Shown here: positions 22,015-31,739 of the stretch, piece after piece
Numbering within the stretch: position 1 is the stretch's first letter
Layout of the letters: each line of letters opens with the position of its first letter
Source of the DNA: Prochlorococcus sp. AG-355-P18
Lineage (GTDB): Bacteria; Cyanobacteriota; Cyanobacteriia; PCC-6307; Cyanobiaceae
Length of the DNA stretch: 64,000 nt
Assembly: GCA_003280515.1 (NCBI GenBank)
Contig: QCER01000005.1
Coordinates: forward strand, 1-64,000
Reading direction: 5' to 3'
Position numbers and translations under genes: made by a program
Notes under the pieces: model-generated
Seen by the model: the letters and a program-made list of their open reading frames with translations, nothing else
What the model was told of the DNA's origin: nothing
Database searches by the model: none

Positions 22015-22749
22015 TTGGTTGAATCTAATCAAAATCAAGATTCGAATTTAGGATCTAGGCTTCAACAAGATCTCAAAAATGATCTTATTGCCGGGTTGTT
22101 AGTTGTAATACCCTTAGCAACAACAATCTGGCTGTCATCATTAGTTAGTAAATTTGTTTTAACGTTAGTTACTTCAGTCCCAAAGCAACTAAATCCTTTT
22201 ATTACTTTAAATCCTTTATTACAAGATTTAATTAATCTCACCTTAGGTTTAACTGTTCCTTTATTAGCAATTTTGCTTATAGGTTTGATGGCGAGAAATT
22301 TTGTAGGAAGATGGTTATTAGAATTTGGAGAAGGTACTTTATCAAAGATACCAGTAGCCGGAGCGGTTTATAAAACTCTTAAACAATTGCTAGAAACTTT
22401 TTTAAGTAATAAATCCAATAGATTTAGACGAGTTGTTTTAGTTGAATATCCTCGCGAGGGATTATATAGTGTTGGCTTTGTAACTGGAGACGTGGGCCCA
22501 TCTCTACAACCAGAATTGGAAGAAAAGTTACTTAGTGTTTTCATTCCTACAGCACCAAATCCAACTACTGGCTGGTACACACTCGTTCCTGAGTCTTCTG
22601 TTAAGGATTTGGATATTTCTGTAGAAGATGCTTTTAGAACAATAATTTCTGCTGGGATAGTTAATCCAGATGAGAAAAATAACACTACAAATCCAACATT
22701 TTCAAAATTGTTTTCTCAATTACGAGCTTCCACTAATACTTCTTCTTAA
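22015..22749 (+). CDS. DUF502 family membrane protein
   Basis: A 244-residue membrane protein with two strong hydrophobic segments (about residues 26-50 and 70-92) and a soluble C-terminal domain containing IPVAGAVYKTLKQLLETF and FIPTAPNPTTGWYTLVPE, hallmarks of DUF502. The start is TTG at 22015, since no suitable ATG precedes the conserved region. The nusB start follows 3 bp after its stop. In several cyanobacteria DUF502, nusB and ftsY are neighbours; the molecular role is unknown. Confidence 0.88.
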   Translation: MVESNQNQDSNLGSRLQQDLKNDLIAGLLVVIPLATTIWLSSLVSKFVLTLVTSVPKQLNPFITLNPLLQDLINLTLGLTVPLLAILLIGLMARNFVGRWLLEFGEGTLSKIPVAGAVYKTLKQLLETFLSNKSNRFRRVVLVEYPREGLYSVGFVTGDVGPSLQPELEEKLLSVFIPTAPNPTTGWYTLVPESSVKDLDISVEDAFRTIISAGIVNPDEKNNTTNPTFSKLFSQLRASTNTSS

Positions 22750-22752
22750 TTG

Positions 22753-23370
22753 ATGCATAATAGATCCCTTTCTAGAGAATTATCTTTAATTTCTCTTGGC
22801 CTTATAAAAGATAATGGTGATTGTAAGTTAAATAAATTTCAGATAGAAGAAATTGTTGAATCTGCGTTGGATTCTCTTATAAATCATTGCAGAGAGGAAT
22901 TAGATAATTGCGAGTCAGAGTTAGAAAATGCTTCACAAAAAATATTAGATAGTGAATTGAAAGAAGGTGTTGATTCTTCTTATTCAAATGTTCGAGATGA
23001 GTTAAAAAAATCTCTGGCAAAAATTGAAACCGTAATGAATACACTCTCTGTTACTCTAGACTTTCCAAAATTAATTGTTTCTAGCGATCAAATTGATATT
23101 CGAGAGGATGTAAATAAAAGGATTTGTAATATAATAAATAATCTTAAAAGTATTGATTCTGATATCGATCAAGTAATGGATGGCTGGAGATTAAAAAGAT
23201 TACCAAGAATTGATAGGGATATTCTCCGTCTAGCTTACGTGGATATCAATTTTTTGAACACACCTGTAGCTGTTGCTTGTGATGAGGCTGTGAATTTAGC
23301 TAATAAATATAGTGATTTGCAAGGAAGAAAATTTATAAATGGAGTTTTAAGGAGATTACAAACAATTTAA
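22753..23370 (+). CDS. nusB: transcription antitermination factor NusB
   Basis: RNA-binding subunit of the rRNA antitermination complex. The C-terminal 80 residues carry the family core, DGWRLKRLPRIDRDILRLAYVDI and PVAVACDEAVNLANKYS, ending FINGVLRRL. The protein has 205 residues with the ATG at 22753 (a TTG directly before is possible) and is longer than classical NusB (about 140) because of a helical, acidic insertion between the N-terminal helices and the core, as in other cyanobacteria. It stands 68 bp before ftsY. Confidence 0.92.
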   Translation: MHNRSLSRELSLISLGLIKDNGDCKLNKFQIEEIVESALDSLINHCREELDNCESELENASQKILDSELKEGVDSSYSNVRDELKKSLAKIETVMNTLSVTLDFPKLIVSSDQIDIREDVNKRICNIINNLKSIDSDIDQVMDGWRLKRLPRIDRDILRLAYVDINFLNTPVAVACDEAVNLANKYSDLQGRKFINGVLRRLQTI

Positions 23371-23437
23371 TTTTCATAATTATTTGATATAAATAAATAG
23401 TATTTAGAAAAATTTTAATTACGAACTATAAATAATA

Positions 23438-24760
23438 ATGACCAATACTGATAATTCTCGTGAATGGGCTGCACAAGCATATGCTCTCTTAAAAAAGCGA
23501 CAGGAACAGCAAAAGCAAGAATTAGAGAAACAGGAACAGCAAAAGCAAGAATTAGAGAAACAGGAACAGCAAAAGCAAGAATTAGAGAAACAGGAACAGC
23601 AAAAGCAAGAATTAGAGAAACAGGAACAGCAAAAGCAAGAATTAGAGAAACAGGAACAGCAAAAGCATGAATTAGAGAAACAGGAACAGCAAAAGCAGGA
23701 ATTGATTGATATTCCTAATAAAGAAAATATTGCTGAACCTGAATTAGGGGAATTTGATGATAATTTTACCTGGTCTGCAATGGTATTAGCTGCTCAAGGC
23801 AAAAAAATAAATCAAATATCAATTGATGAAATTGATTGGTTAACTAAATTACGGAGAGGATTAGAAGAAACCCGAAAAGGATTTGTTACTGAATTATTGG
23901 ACAAATTAGGAGATGATCCTCTTACTCCTGAATCTCTTGATGATTTAGAGACTTTATTAATAAGAGCTGATGTAGGGATTGATTCAACCGATAAAGTTAT
24001 AAGTTCTCTTAGGACAAAATTAAACGAGGAAGTCGTGGGTGGAGAAGCAGGAATAAAATTTTTGAAGAAGGAATTAAAATTAATTATCGATAAGCCAATA
24101 AAAAATTCGGGTACTGATATCTTAGTCCCCCAAAAGGGTAAATTAAATGTCTGGTTATTAGTAGGAGTTAATGGTGTTGGTAAAACTACTACACTTGGGA
24201 AATTAGCACATTTATCGTCAAAAAGTAATTATAAAACTTTGATAGCTGCTGCTGATACTTTTAGGGCCGCTGCAGTAGAACAACTTAAAGTGTGGGGAGA
24301 GAGAAGTAATGTTGACGTAATATCAAATCAATCAAAAAATGCCGATCCAGCCGCTGTAGTTTTTGATGCAATTAATTCTGCAAAAAAAAGAAATGTTGAT
24401 TTATTACTTGTTGATACAGCAGGTAGATTGCAAACTAAAAATAATTTGATGGATGAATTAGCAAAAATAAAAAAAATTATTGACAAAAAAGTTCCAGATG
24501 CACTTGTTGAATCATTATTAGTTTTAGATGCAAGTCAGGGTCAAAATGGCTTAAAGCAAGCAAAAAGTTTCGCTAAATCAGCAGATTTAAGTGGAGCAAT
24601 TATTACTAAATTGGATGGCACTTCTAGAGGAGGAGTCTCTTTAGCTGTATCTGAAGAAGTAAATTTGCCTATAAGGTTTATTGGAGCCGGGGAAGGTATA
24701 AAAGATTTGAGACCATTTAATAGTTATGAATTTGTAGAGGCTATGCTTGCAGATAAATAA
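23438..24760 (+). CDS. ftsY: signal recognition particle receptor FtsY
   Basis: SRP-receptor GTPase for co-translational membrane targeting. The C-terminal NG domain is complete, with GVNGVGKTTTLGKLA (G1), DTFRAAAVEQL, DTAGRLQ (G3) and TKLDGTSRGG (G4). The N-terminal A domain is atypical: residues about 22-88 are a tandem array of the ten-residue unit QEQQKQELEK, predicted to be one long charged helix. The DNA of the array is an almost perfect 30-bp repeat annotated separately. ATG start at 23438. Confidence 0.95.
   Translation: MTNTDNSREWAAQAYALLKKRQEQQKQELEKQEQQKQELEKQEQQKQELEKQEQQKQELEKQEQQKQELEKQEQQKHELEKQEQQKQELIDIPNKENIAEPELGEFDDNFTWSAMVLAAQGKKINQISIDEIDWLTKLRRGLEETRKGFVTELLDKLGDDPLTPESLDDLETLLIRADVGIDSTDKVISSLRTKLNEEVVGGEAGIKFLKKELKLIIDKPIKNSGTDILVPQKGKLNVWLLVGVNGVGKTTTLGKLAHLSSKSNYKTLIAAADTFRAAAVEQLKVWGERSNVDVISNQSKNADPAAVVFDAINSAKKRNVDLLLVDTAGRLQTKNNLMDELAKIKKIIDKKVPDALVESLLVLDASQGQNGLKQAKSFAKSADLSGAIITKLDGTSRGGVSLAVSEEVNLPIRFIGAGEGIKDLRPFNSYEFVEAMLADK
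23501..23700 (+). repeat. in-frame 30-bp tandem repeat inside ftsY
   Basis: Units begin at 23501, 23531, 23561, 23591, 23621, 23651 and 23681, six full and one partial. The first five full copies are identical; the sixth has one base change (Gln to His codon) and the last diverges after 18-20 bases. Each unit encodes QEQQKQELEK, so copy-number change keeps the frame. Near-identity implies recent slippage or unequal recombination. It is coding sequence, not a CRISPR array. Confidence 0.97.
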
Positions 24761-24827
24761 AAATTTAATTAATTTTTTTTAAAAATTTAAATTTAGTGTT
24801 AAAACATATTTATCTATTAGAATTGTT

Positions 24828-26171
24828 TTGAAGAATAATCAAAAAGAAAAAATATTTTCGAATAAATTTATCCAAAAATTTTTAGAAAATGAATCTAAAA
24901 TAACTCAAAAAAATAAATATAAATTTGCTGAAATTTCATCTTCATTAGCATATTATTTAAAATCATTTTCCAACATAAATAAATTACTTGATTATGTATG
25001 CTTAATTTTTAAACATATTTATTTTGAGAATATGATTTTAATTATTCCGTTAAATTATGAGGGAGAAATATGGAATGAAAATATAAAAATTTCAGCTAAT
25101 TATGAATTTTTAACAATTCAAGAAGAAATTAATAGTTTTTTGAATCAATTTCATTTTTCAAAAAATTTTAAGATAAAAGAAATTCTAACTTTTGAAAATG
25201 CTTTAAAAAATAAATTTCAAGAATACAAAATTGAAACAAAAAAAATAATATCTAGAGGTAAATGTAGAGGATTTATTTATATTTTTAGCAAAGATATTTT
25301 TAGACAGTCGATTACTAAAGAAAGTAACTTTAATTTTATCGAAAGTTGTTTAGCTGTTGGATTAGAAAATTACTATTTAATAAAAACAAAGAAAAAGCAT
25401 GAAAAAGTAGATAGAGAAATTTCCACTGGTGCTGAAATTCAATCTCAATTACTCCCTGATTATTGTCCAATTATCCATGGCATAGACCTGGCAGCTCATT
25501 GTAGACCAGCTCTTCAGCTCGGAGGTGATTACTATGATTTCATGTGTTTAAAGCCGAATATCTCAGAAAAAAGAAAAGAAAAATCAAGATGGGCCTTCGT
25601 AATAGGAGATGTTATGGGTAAAGGAATTCCAGCAGGTCTTTTAATGACTATGTTAAGAGGAATGCTACGTGCAGAGGTTCTTACAGGTCTGCCTCCAGAT
25701 AGAATTTTGCATGATTTGAATCAACTAGCAATAAATGATTTAGATCAATCTCATAGATTTGTGACATTATTTTATTCAGACTATGATCCCAGAACTAGAA
25801 AATTGAGATTCGCTAATGCAGCACATAATCCTCCTCTGCTTTGGAAAAGCATAGATCAGAAAATTATAAAATTAGATGCAAAAGGATTTGTACTTGGACT
25901 ACAAAAAGATGCTGAATATCATTGTTGTGAAATCAAGCTTAATCAAAATGATTTAGTTCTTTATTACACAGATGGTGTTATTGATACTTCTAACTCTTTA
26001 GGGCAAAGATTTGATGAGGAAAGATTAATTAAAACACTTACAAAATTATGCAAGCAATCTTATACATCCCAAGAAATTTTAAATAAAATATTCAAAAAGT
26101 TAGATGATTTTACAGGGCAAAATAGACATCTTGAAGATGATGCTTCTATGGTTATTTTTCAATTGAAATAG
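24828..26171 (+). CDS. PP2C-type (SpoIIE/RsbU) serine phosphatase
   Basis: A 447-residue cytoplasmic protein. The N-terminal 180 residues, lysine- and phenylalanine-rich, have the layout of a divergent GAF-like sensor domain. The C-terminal half is an RsbU/SpoIIE phosphatase with metal-binding motifs GDYYDF, GDVMGKGIPAGLLM, YYTDGVIDT and LEDDASMVIF. Such enzymes dephosphorylate anti-anti-sigma factors in partner switching; no anti-sigma or STAS partner is visible here. The start is TTG at 24828. It is followed 63 bp later by argH. Confidence 0.9.
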   Translation: MKNNQKEKIFSNKFIQKFLENESKITQKNKYKFAEISSSLAYYLKSFSNINKLLDYVCLIFKHIYFENMILIIPLNYEGEIWNENIKISANYEFLTIQEEINSFLNQFHFSKNFKIKEILTFENALKNKFQEYKIETKKIISRGKCRGFIYIFSKDIFRQSITKESNFNFIESCLAVGLENYYLIKTKKKHEKVDREISTGAEIQSQLLPDYCPIIHGIDLAAHCRPALQLGGDYYDFMCLKPNISEKRKEKSRWAFVIGDVMGKGIPAGLLMTMLRGMLRAEVLTGLPPDRILHDLNQLAINDLDQSHRFVTLFYSDYDPRTRKLRFANAAHNPPLLWKSIDQKIIKLDAKGFVLGLQKDAEYHCCEIKLNQNDLVLYYTDGVIDTSNSLGQRFDEERLIKTLTKLCKQSYTSQEILNKIFKKLDDFTGQNRHLEDDASMVIFQLK

Positions 26172-26234
26172 ATATTTTTTTGTCACTTATATAAAAAAAT
26201 GCTTTATTAGAGATACTTAAAGTTATTAATTTAT

Positions 26235-27614
26235 ATGGCAAAAGTTTGGAGTAAAAGGTTTGATAATTCACTTGACCCTTTTATTGAAAAGTTTAATGCC
26301 TCAATTGGTTTTGATAGAAATCTCATTTTAGAAGATATAGATTGCTCGATTGCTCATACGAAAATGCTTGGTAAAACAAAAGTTTTATCCTCTTCTGAAG
26401 CTTTACAAATTATTAATGGTTTAGAGTCCATAAAAGTTGAGTATTTGGAGGGTAAATTTTTTCCAGGGCCACCTTCTGAAGATATTCACTATTGCATAGA
26501 AGAAAAGTTGATAAGTTTAATTGGTGAAACTGGAAAAAAATTACATACGGGTAGAAGTAGAAATGATCAAGTTGGTACAGATATAAGATTGTGGCTCAGA
26601 AAAGAGATTGACAATATTGAAATTTTAATTATCGATTTGCAAAAATCCTTCTTAAATCTTGCGAAATCTAATATTTATACTTTAATTCCAGGATATACTC
26701 ACATGCAAAGAGCTCAACCATTATCTTTGGCTCATCATTTATTGGCCTATGTAGAAATGCTCCAAAGAGACCGTGAAAGATATAAAGAAGTACGCTCAAG
26801 AGTTAACATTTCTCCGTTAGGAGCTGCAGCTTTAGCTGGAACAAAGATAAAAATTGATAGGCACTTTACAGCTGCAGAATTGGGTTTTAAAAAGATTTAT
26901 AAAAACAGTATTGATGCAGTTAGTGATAGAGATTTTTGTATAGAGTTTGCTTCTGCATCTGCTTTGTTGATGTCTCATTTAAGTAAAGTTTCAGAGGAAA
27001 TAATTTTGTGGGTAACTGATGAATTTTCGTTTGCAAAATTAACAGATAAATGTGCCACAGGAAGTAGCTTAATGCCGCAGAAAAAAAATCCTGACGTTCC
27101 AGAATTGATCAGAGGTAAGACAGGGAGAGTGTACGGACATCTCCAAGCATTGTTAACGATGGTTAAAGGAGTGCCACTTGCATACAATAAGGATTTTCAG
27201 GAGGATAAAGAGCCAATATTTGATACTGCAGAAACAATTTCTTCTTGTATTAAAGCAATGACTATTTTAATTAATGAGGGCATTGAATTTAATATCAAAA
27301 ACCTATCTGATTCTGTAGAAAATGACTTTTCTAATGCTACTGATTTGGCAGATTATTTAGTTGGTAAAGATGTTCCTTTTAGGACGGCTTATCAGGTTGT
27401 AGGTCAAATAGTTAAATATTGCTTGGAGAGAAAAATGTTATTTAAAAATCTCAAAATTGATGAATTTAAAAAATTTCATCCCAAATTTGACGAGGATGTT
27501 TTCGTTGATCTTAAACCTCTTAATGTAGTTAAATCAAGAAATAGCGAAGGTGGTACAGGTTTTGTTCAGGTAGAAAAAGAGGTAAATTACTGGCAAAAAA
27601 AATTGTTGCTTTGA
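26235..27614 (+). CDS. argH: argininosuccinate lyase
   Basis: Last step of arginine synthesis, cleaving argininosuccinate to arginine and fumarate. The fumarase/aspartase superfamily signature [12 protein letters not shown] is present with the catalytic serine, along with [13 protein letters not shown] and [11 protein letters not shown]. Length of 459 residues is normal. A hairpin followed by a T run lies 65 bp after the stop codon. Confidence 0.97.
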   Translation: MAKVWSKRFDNSLDPFIEKFNASIGFDRNLILEDIDCSIAHTKMLGKTKVLSSSEALQIINGLESIKVEYLEGKFFPGPPSEDIHYCIEEKLISLIGETGKKLHTGRSRNDQVGTDIRLWLRKEIDNIEILIIDLQKSFLNLAKSNIYTLIPGYTHMQRAQPLSLAHHLLAYVEMLQRDRERYKEVRSRVNISPLGAAALAGTKIKIDRHFTAAELGFKKIYKNSIDAVSDRDFCIEFASASALLMSHLSKVSEEIILWVTDEFSFAKLTDKCATGSSLMPQKKNPDVPELIRGKTGRVYGHLQALLTMVKGVPLAYNKDFQEDKEPIFDTAETISSCIKAMTILINEGIEFNIKNLSDSVENDFSNATDLADYLVGKDVPFRTAYQVVGQIVKYCLERKMLFKNLKIDEFKKFHPKFDEDVFVDLKPLNVVKSRNSEGGTGFVQVEKEVNYWQKKLLL

Positions 27615-27678
27615 ATATCAATTATTTTTCTACAACAGGGGTATGCTTTGAAGTAGAATAATAAAGCAACGTTATTAG

Positions 27679-27699
27679 ACTACTTATTGTAGTTTTTTT
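27679..27699 (+). terminator. candidate terminator after argH
   Basis: ACTAC and GTAGT form a 5-bp stem around the loop TTATT, immediately followed by seven T residues. It sits between argH and the RNA-binding-protein gene. The stem is short and A+T-rich, so this is only a candidate. Confidence 0.4.
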
Positions 27700-27725
27700 A
27701 AAAGGTTAATTTTGTTGAGTTCAAA

Positions 27726-28274
27726 GTGAGTATTTTTGTTGGCAATTTGCCATTCCGCGCAGAGCGTGAAGATGTTATACAGTTGTTTGCCCCTTTTGGT
27801 GAGGTCTTAAATTGTTCTCTTCCACTGGAGAGAGATACCGGAAGGAAAAGAGGATTCGCATTTATTGAAATGGCAGATGAGGCGATTGAGTCAACAGCTA
27901 TTGATGGTTTGCAAGGAACGGAACTTATGGGTAGACCATTAAGAATAAATAAAGCTGAGCCAAGAGGTTCTGGTGGATCTCGTAGAGGAGGAAGAGGTGG
28001 CTACGGCGGTGGTAATAATAGTGGCGGCTACGGCGGTGGTAATAATGGTGGCGGCTACGGCGCTGGTGGCTACGGCGGTGGTAATAAGAGTGGCGGCTAC
28101 GGCGGTGGTAATCCTGGATCTAATAGCTCTAACGCTAACAAATCTTCTGGAGCAGAAGGTTGGGAAGACAGAAGTTATGGAAATTCTTCTGAAAATTCTG
28201 AATATGAAAATGGTAGGAGCAGGAGAAAAAGGGGAGTTTCCCATGAGAGCAATGCTTCAAACGAGACAGATTAA
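27726..28274 (+). CDS. glycine-rich RRM RNA-binding protein
   Basis: Cyanobacterial Rbp-type protein with one N-terminal RNA recognition motif (residues 1-80): RNP2 is IFVGNL and RNP1 is RKRGFAFIEM. The C-terminal half is a low-complexity tail built from repeats of GGYGGGNN, then an Asn/Ser-rich stretch and a basic RSRRKRG end. Such proteins are linked to cold response and mRNA localisation in cyanobacteria. The start is GTG at 27726, directly before the conserved SIFVGNLPF. The 3' end overlaps the convergent dus gene by 4 bp. The glycine repeats give G+C-rich DNA unlike the flanks. Confidence 0.93.
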   Translation: MSIFVGNLPFRAEREDVIQLFAPFGEVLNCSLPLERDTGRKRGFAFIEMADEAIESTAIDGLQGTELMGRPLRINKAEPRGSGGSRRGGRGGYGGGNNSGGYGGGNNGGGYGAGGYGGGNKSGGYGGGNPGSNSSNANKSSGAEGWEDRSYGNSSENSEYENGRSRRKRGVSHESNASNETD

Positions 28275-29275
28275 TAACCCATTTCTTCAAGTGCCGTCGT
28301 TAACTTCAATAGATATTCAATATTTAATTCTTTTTTAATAGATTTATTTGAAATTTGATTTCTCCAAACTTTAGCTTTAGGAATACCTTCAACTAAATTT
28401 ATAAGATGTTTACAAATATCCCAAGATTTTCCTCCATTTCTTAAATGTGCTTCTATGTATGGAATTAACGAGAATATAATATTTGACGCAGATTTGGGTT
28501 TTTTATTAATTCCATAAATCTTTTGATCAATTTCAGACCATCTTAAGGGATGTTTATAAATTGACCGTCCAATCATGACCCCATCAAAATCATTTAAGGC
28601 TTTTAATGATTCATCGATATTTGTTAAACCTCCATTGATTTCTATTAATAATTCAGGATTTGATTTTTTTAATTTTTTTACTACATCATAATTTAGTGGA
28701 GGTATGGTTCTGTTTTGTTTTGGGTTAAGACCTTTTAATATTGCTTTCCTTGCATGTACTGTGAATCTGTCTGCACCAGCATTTGCGATAATTCTTACGA
28801 AATTATTCAAATTAACGAAACTATCATTATTGTCTACTCCGATCCTGTGTTTGATTGTAACTGGTAAGTTGCAATTATTTTTTAAAGTTTCTATACATTT
28901 TGCTACTTTTTCAGGGTCTTTCATAAGTGAAGCACCAAAATTTCCAGAACAGACCCTTGGACTCGGACAACCAACATTAAAGTTTATTTCGTCATACCCC
29001 CAATCCTGTGCCATTTGGGCTGCCTCTTTGAGGACTTTAGGGTCGTCCCCACCAAACTGAATCGATATCGGGTGTTCCTCATCATTAAAATCTAGAAAAC
29101 TTTCTTTTTTTTTCGTATAAACTAAACTCTGGGCAACGATCATTTCCGTATACAATAGAGCTTCAGAACTTATTTGTCTCATTAACATTCTGAAGTGCTT
29201 ATCAGTACAATCCATCATTGGAGCAATACTTAATTTATGAATATTTTTAATAGAATTAAGCGGATTGAAATTCAT
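28271..29275 (-). CDS. dusA: tRNA-dihydrouridine synthase (DusA-like)
   Basis: FMN enzyme reducing uridines in the tRNA D-loop. SIAPMMDCTDKHFR, the active-site cysteine region FNVGCPSPRVCSGNFG, KHRIGVDN and the phosphate-binding end GVMIGRSIYKHP are all present. CTDKHFRMLMR and the length of 334 residues match the DusA subfamily. It is divergent from msrB with 22 bp between the starts. Confidence 0.92.
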   Translation of the reverse strand: MNFNPLNSIKNIHKLSIAPMMDCTDKHFRMLMRQISSEALLYTEMIVAQSLVYTKKKESFLDFNDEEHPISIQFGGDDPKVLKEAAQMAQDWGYDEINFNVGCPSPRVCSGNFGASLMKDPEKVAKCIETLKNNCNLPVTIKHRIGVDNNDSFVNLNNFVRIIANAGADRFTVHARKAILKGLNPKQNRTIPPLNYDVVKKLKKSNPELLIEINGGLTNIDESLKALNDFDGVMIGRSIYKHPLRWSEIDQKIYGINKKPKSASNIIFSLIPYIEAHLRNGGKSWDICKHLINLVEGIPKAKVWRNQISNKSIKKELNIEYLLKLTTALEEMGY

Positions 29276-29297
29276 TACTTTTTTGTGAATTAAATAT

Positions 29298-29792
29298 ATG
29301 AATCAATTTTTATCAAGAAGGACTTTTATTCTAATTCCTATTATGTCAATCTTAAAAATAATCTTTAAGCCCATGCAAGTATTAGCATCTTCATTTAATT
29401 CTAAAGAAGAGTGGAATTTCTCAAAAGACGAATGGAAAGCTAGGCTTAGTCCAGAATCTTATTATATTTTGAGGGAGGAAGGCACTGAAAGAGCTTTCAG
29501 CAGCCAACTAAATAATGAGAAAAGAAAAGGAATGTTTCACTGTGCAGGATGCGATTTGCCGCTTTTTTCCTCAGATAAAAAGTACGATAGTGGAACAGGA
29601 TGGCCCAGCTTTTGGGATTCAATTCAAGGATCAGTAGAAACAAAAGTTGATTTCAAGTTAATTGTCCCAAGAACCGAATATCATTGCTCTAGGTGCGGAG
29701 GTCATCAAGGACATGTCTTCAACGATGGACCACTTCCCACTGGAAAAAGATACTGTAACAATGGATTAGCATTAAGGTTTGTCCCTGAATAA
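29298..29792 (+). CDS. msrB: exported peptide-methionine (R)-S-oxide reductase
   Basis: Reduces the R-epimer of methionine sulfoxide. Zinc cysteines lie in CAGCDLPLF and CSRCGGHQGHVF, and the resolving or catalytic cysteine is in RYCNNGLALRF. The N-terminus is SRRTFI followed by a hydrophobic stretch ending near LASS, the pattern of a twin-arginine signal peptide, which would place the folded enzyme in the periplasm or thylakoid lumen. The catalytic motif usually reads RYCINSASL; here it is RYCNNGLAL. Length is 164 residues. Confidence 0.92.
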   Translation: MNQFLSRRTFILIPIMSILKIIFKPMQVLASSFNSKEEWNFSKDEWKARLSPESYYILREEGTERAFSSQLNNEKRKGMFHCAGCDLPLFSSDKKYDSGTGWPSFWDSIQGSVETKVDFKLIVPRTEYHCSRCGGHQGHVFNDGPLPTGKRYCNNGLALRFVPE

Positions 29793-29866
29793 ATATTTGT
29801 GCGGCCTTCCGCAACTTGTATTGTGCATCACTTTATTAGAGAATAGTTTTATTAAATTTTAGAAAA

Positions 29867-30586
29867 ATGATTGAAAATCAATCAGGCAATATTGATAATG
29901 AAGAAAATGATGTATCTAACCAGGATAATGTTCCTGAAGATATATCATCTACGCAAAATTCAACTACTGAAAAAGATGAATTATCTTCCCAACAAACAGA
30001 AGAATTAAATACCGAAGAATTAAAAAATACTATTTCAAACAATGATGCAAGATTAGAACAATTAGAAAAAGAGCATGAAACATTAAAAAATCAATATGTA
30101 AGGATATCAGCAGATTTTGATAATTTCAGAAAAAGGCAGTCAAGGGATCAGGACGACTTAAAAATCCAACTCGTTTCAAAGACCTTAACAGCAATATTGC
30201 CTATTGTTGATAATTTTGAGAGGGCAAGACAACAACTTAAACCAGAAAGTGAAGAAGCTCAAGCTCTACATAGAAGTTATCAAGGATTGTATAAACAACT
30301 GGTAGAAGTTTTAAAGCAACAAGGAGTTTCACCCATGAGAGTTATTGGCCAACAATTTGATCCAAACTTGCATGAAGCTGTTTTAAGAGAACCTAGTGAA
30401 GAGTTTGAAGAGGATTTTATTATTGAAGAATTGCAACGCGGATATCATTTAGACGGTAAGGTTTTGAGACATGCATTGGTTAAGGTTTCTATGGGACCTG
30501 GCAAACAAAATTCACAACAGGAAGTAGAAAAGGATAAAGTTGAAGAAGATGTTGATTCAGAGGTAAATACTTCTGAAGATGTATAA
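29867..30586 (+). CDS. grpE: nucleotide exchange factor GrpE
   Basis: Releases ADP from DnaK in the Hsp70 cycle. Residues 1-65 are acidic and disordered; the central long helix contains [17 protein letters not shown], and the C-terminal beta domain has [11 protein letters not shown] and [17 protein letters not shown]. Length is 239 residues. It lies 28 bp upstream of dnaJ on the same strand. I see no CIRCE inverted repeat upstream. Confidence 0.96.
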   Translation: MIENQSGNIDNEENDVSNQDNVPEDISSTQNSTTEKDELSSQQTEELNTEELKNTISNNDARLEQLEKEHETLKNQYVRISADFDNFRKRQSRDQDDLKIQLVSKTLTAILPIVDNFERARQQLKPESEEAQALHRSYQGLYKQLVEVLKQQGVSPMRVIGQQFDPNLHEAVLREPSEEFEEDFIIEELQRGYHLDGKVLRHALVKVSMGPGKQNSQQEVEKDKVEEDVDSEVNTSEDV

Positions 30587-30614
30587 ATTCTAAATTTTTT
30601 TTGAGCATTATCTA

Positions 30615-31739
30615 ATGGCTGATTTTTACCAAATACTTGGAGTTTCAAGAGATGCTGATGCCGATACCTTAAAAAAGGCGTATAGAAAATTAGCAAGACA
30701 ATACCATCCTGATGTAAATAAGGAACCAGGTGCTGAAGATAAATTTAAAGAAATTGGCAAGGCTTATGAAGCATTAGCTGATCCTGAAACAAGAGCTAGA
30801 TATGATCAGTTTGGAGAAGCTGGCCTTGGAGGTGCGGCTGGAATGCCTGATATGGGCGATATGGGTGGCTTTGCAGATTTATTTGAAACTTTTTTTAATG
30901 GGTTTGGTGGACAAAATCCCCAGGGAGGACGAACTCAAAGAAGAGGCCCTCAACAAGGAGATGATCTAAGGTATGACCTTAATGTTGACTTTAAAGATGC
31001 AATTTTTGGCCAACAAAGAGAAATTAAGATTCCCCATCTTGAAACATGTGAAGTTTGTAAGGGAACAGGTGCTAAACCAGGAACTGGACCAAAAACTTGT
31101 TCAACATGTGGTGGTAGTGGACAAGTTAGAAGAGCTACGAGAACACCTTTTGGTAATTTCACCCAAGTAGCAGAATGTCCTTCATGTAATGGAGCTGGTC
31201 AGATAATTGCAGATCCTTGTTTAAGTTGTGGCGGGAATGGAGTAAAGCAAGTCAGAAAAAAATTAAGAATTAATATTCCTGCAGGTGTTGATACTGGTAC
31301 TAAATTAAGAGTTTCCGGAGAGGGAAATGTTGGTTTGAAGGGAGGCCCACCTGGAGATCTTTATGTTTTTATTAAGGTTAAGAATGATTCAAAACTTAAA
31401 AGAGATGGTGTGACTATTTACTCAGAAATAGCTGTAAGTTACTTACAGGCTATTTTAGGAGATACTGTTAAAATTACTACAGTTGATGGAAGCGTTAATC
31501 TAAAAATTCCAAGTGGTACCCAGCCAAATACAACTCTTTCACTTGAGAATAAAGGGGTTCCTAGACTGGGTAATCCAGTTGCTAGAGGAAATCATGAAGT
31601 CCTAGTAAAGGTTAAATTGCCAACTCGCGTAACTGATGAAGAGAGAAAGCTTTTAGAGAGTTTAGCTACGCAATATACAGATAAAAATATTAATTCTAGT
31701 AGTGGACTTTTTAGCAAATTATTTGGGAAAGAATCTTAA
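30615..31739 (+). CDS. dnaJ: class I J-protein DnaJ
   Basis: Hsp40 co-chaperone. The J domain has the HPD motif in [12 protein letters not shown], followed by a Gly/Phe-rich linker (about residues 70-115), four CxxCxGxG zinc repeats ([32 protein letters not shown]) and the substrate-binding C-terminal domains. Length is 374 residues. The last base of its TAA stop is the first base of the next ATG. Confidence 0.97.
   Translation: MADFYQILGVSRDADADTLKKAYRKLARQYHPDVNKEPGAEDKFKEIGKAYEALADPETRARYDQFGEAGLGGAAGMPDMGDMGGFADLFETFFNGFGGQNPQGGRTQRRGPQQGDDLRYDLNVDFKDAIFGQQREIKIPHLETCEVCKGTGAKPGTGPKTCSTCGGSGQVRRATRTPFGNFTQVAECPSCNGAGQIIADPCLSCGGNGVKQVRKKLRINIPAGVDTGTKLRVSGEGNVGLKGGPPGDLYVFIKVKNDSKLKRDGVTIYSEIAVSYLQAILGDTVKITTVDGSVNLKIPSGTQPNTTLSLENKGVPRLGNPVARGNHEVLVKVKLPTRVTDEERKLLESLATQYTDKNINSSSGLFSKLFGKES

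Noticed and set aside
23464..23700. The 30-bp periodic repeat as a CRISPR array, or the alternative frame giving a repetitive 68-residue protein
   Set aside because: There are no unique spacers, the repeat is in frame with ftsY, and the second frame only mirrors the repeat.
27939..28338. Long open frames on both strands across the RNA-binding protein gene
   Set aside because: They follow from the G+C-rich glycine codon repeats and give low-complexity Thr/Ala or Val/Ala products; the RRM frame is the real one.
29793..29866. Short G+C-rich hairpin after msrB as a small RNA or Yfr-type RNA
   Set aside because: The stem is only about 5 bp, the loop lacks the GGAAAC motif of Yfr2-type RNAs, and no promoter is evident; at most a transcript end.
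29793..29866. CIRCE heat-shock operator upstream of grpE
   Set aside because: No inverted repeat matching the GCACTC-N9-GAGTGC pattern is present.
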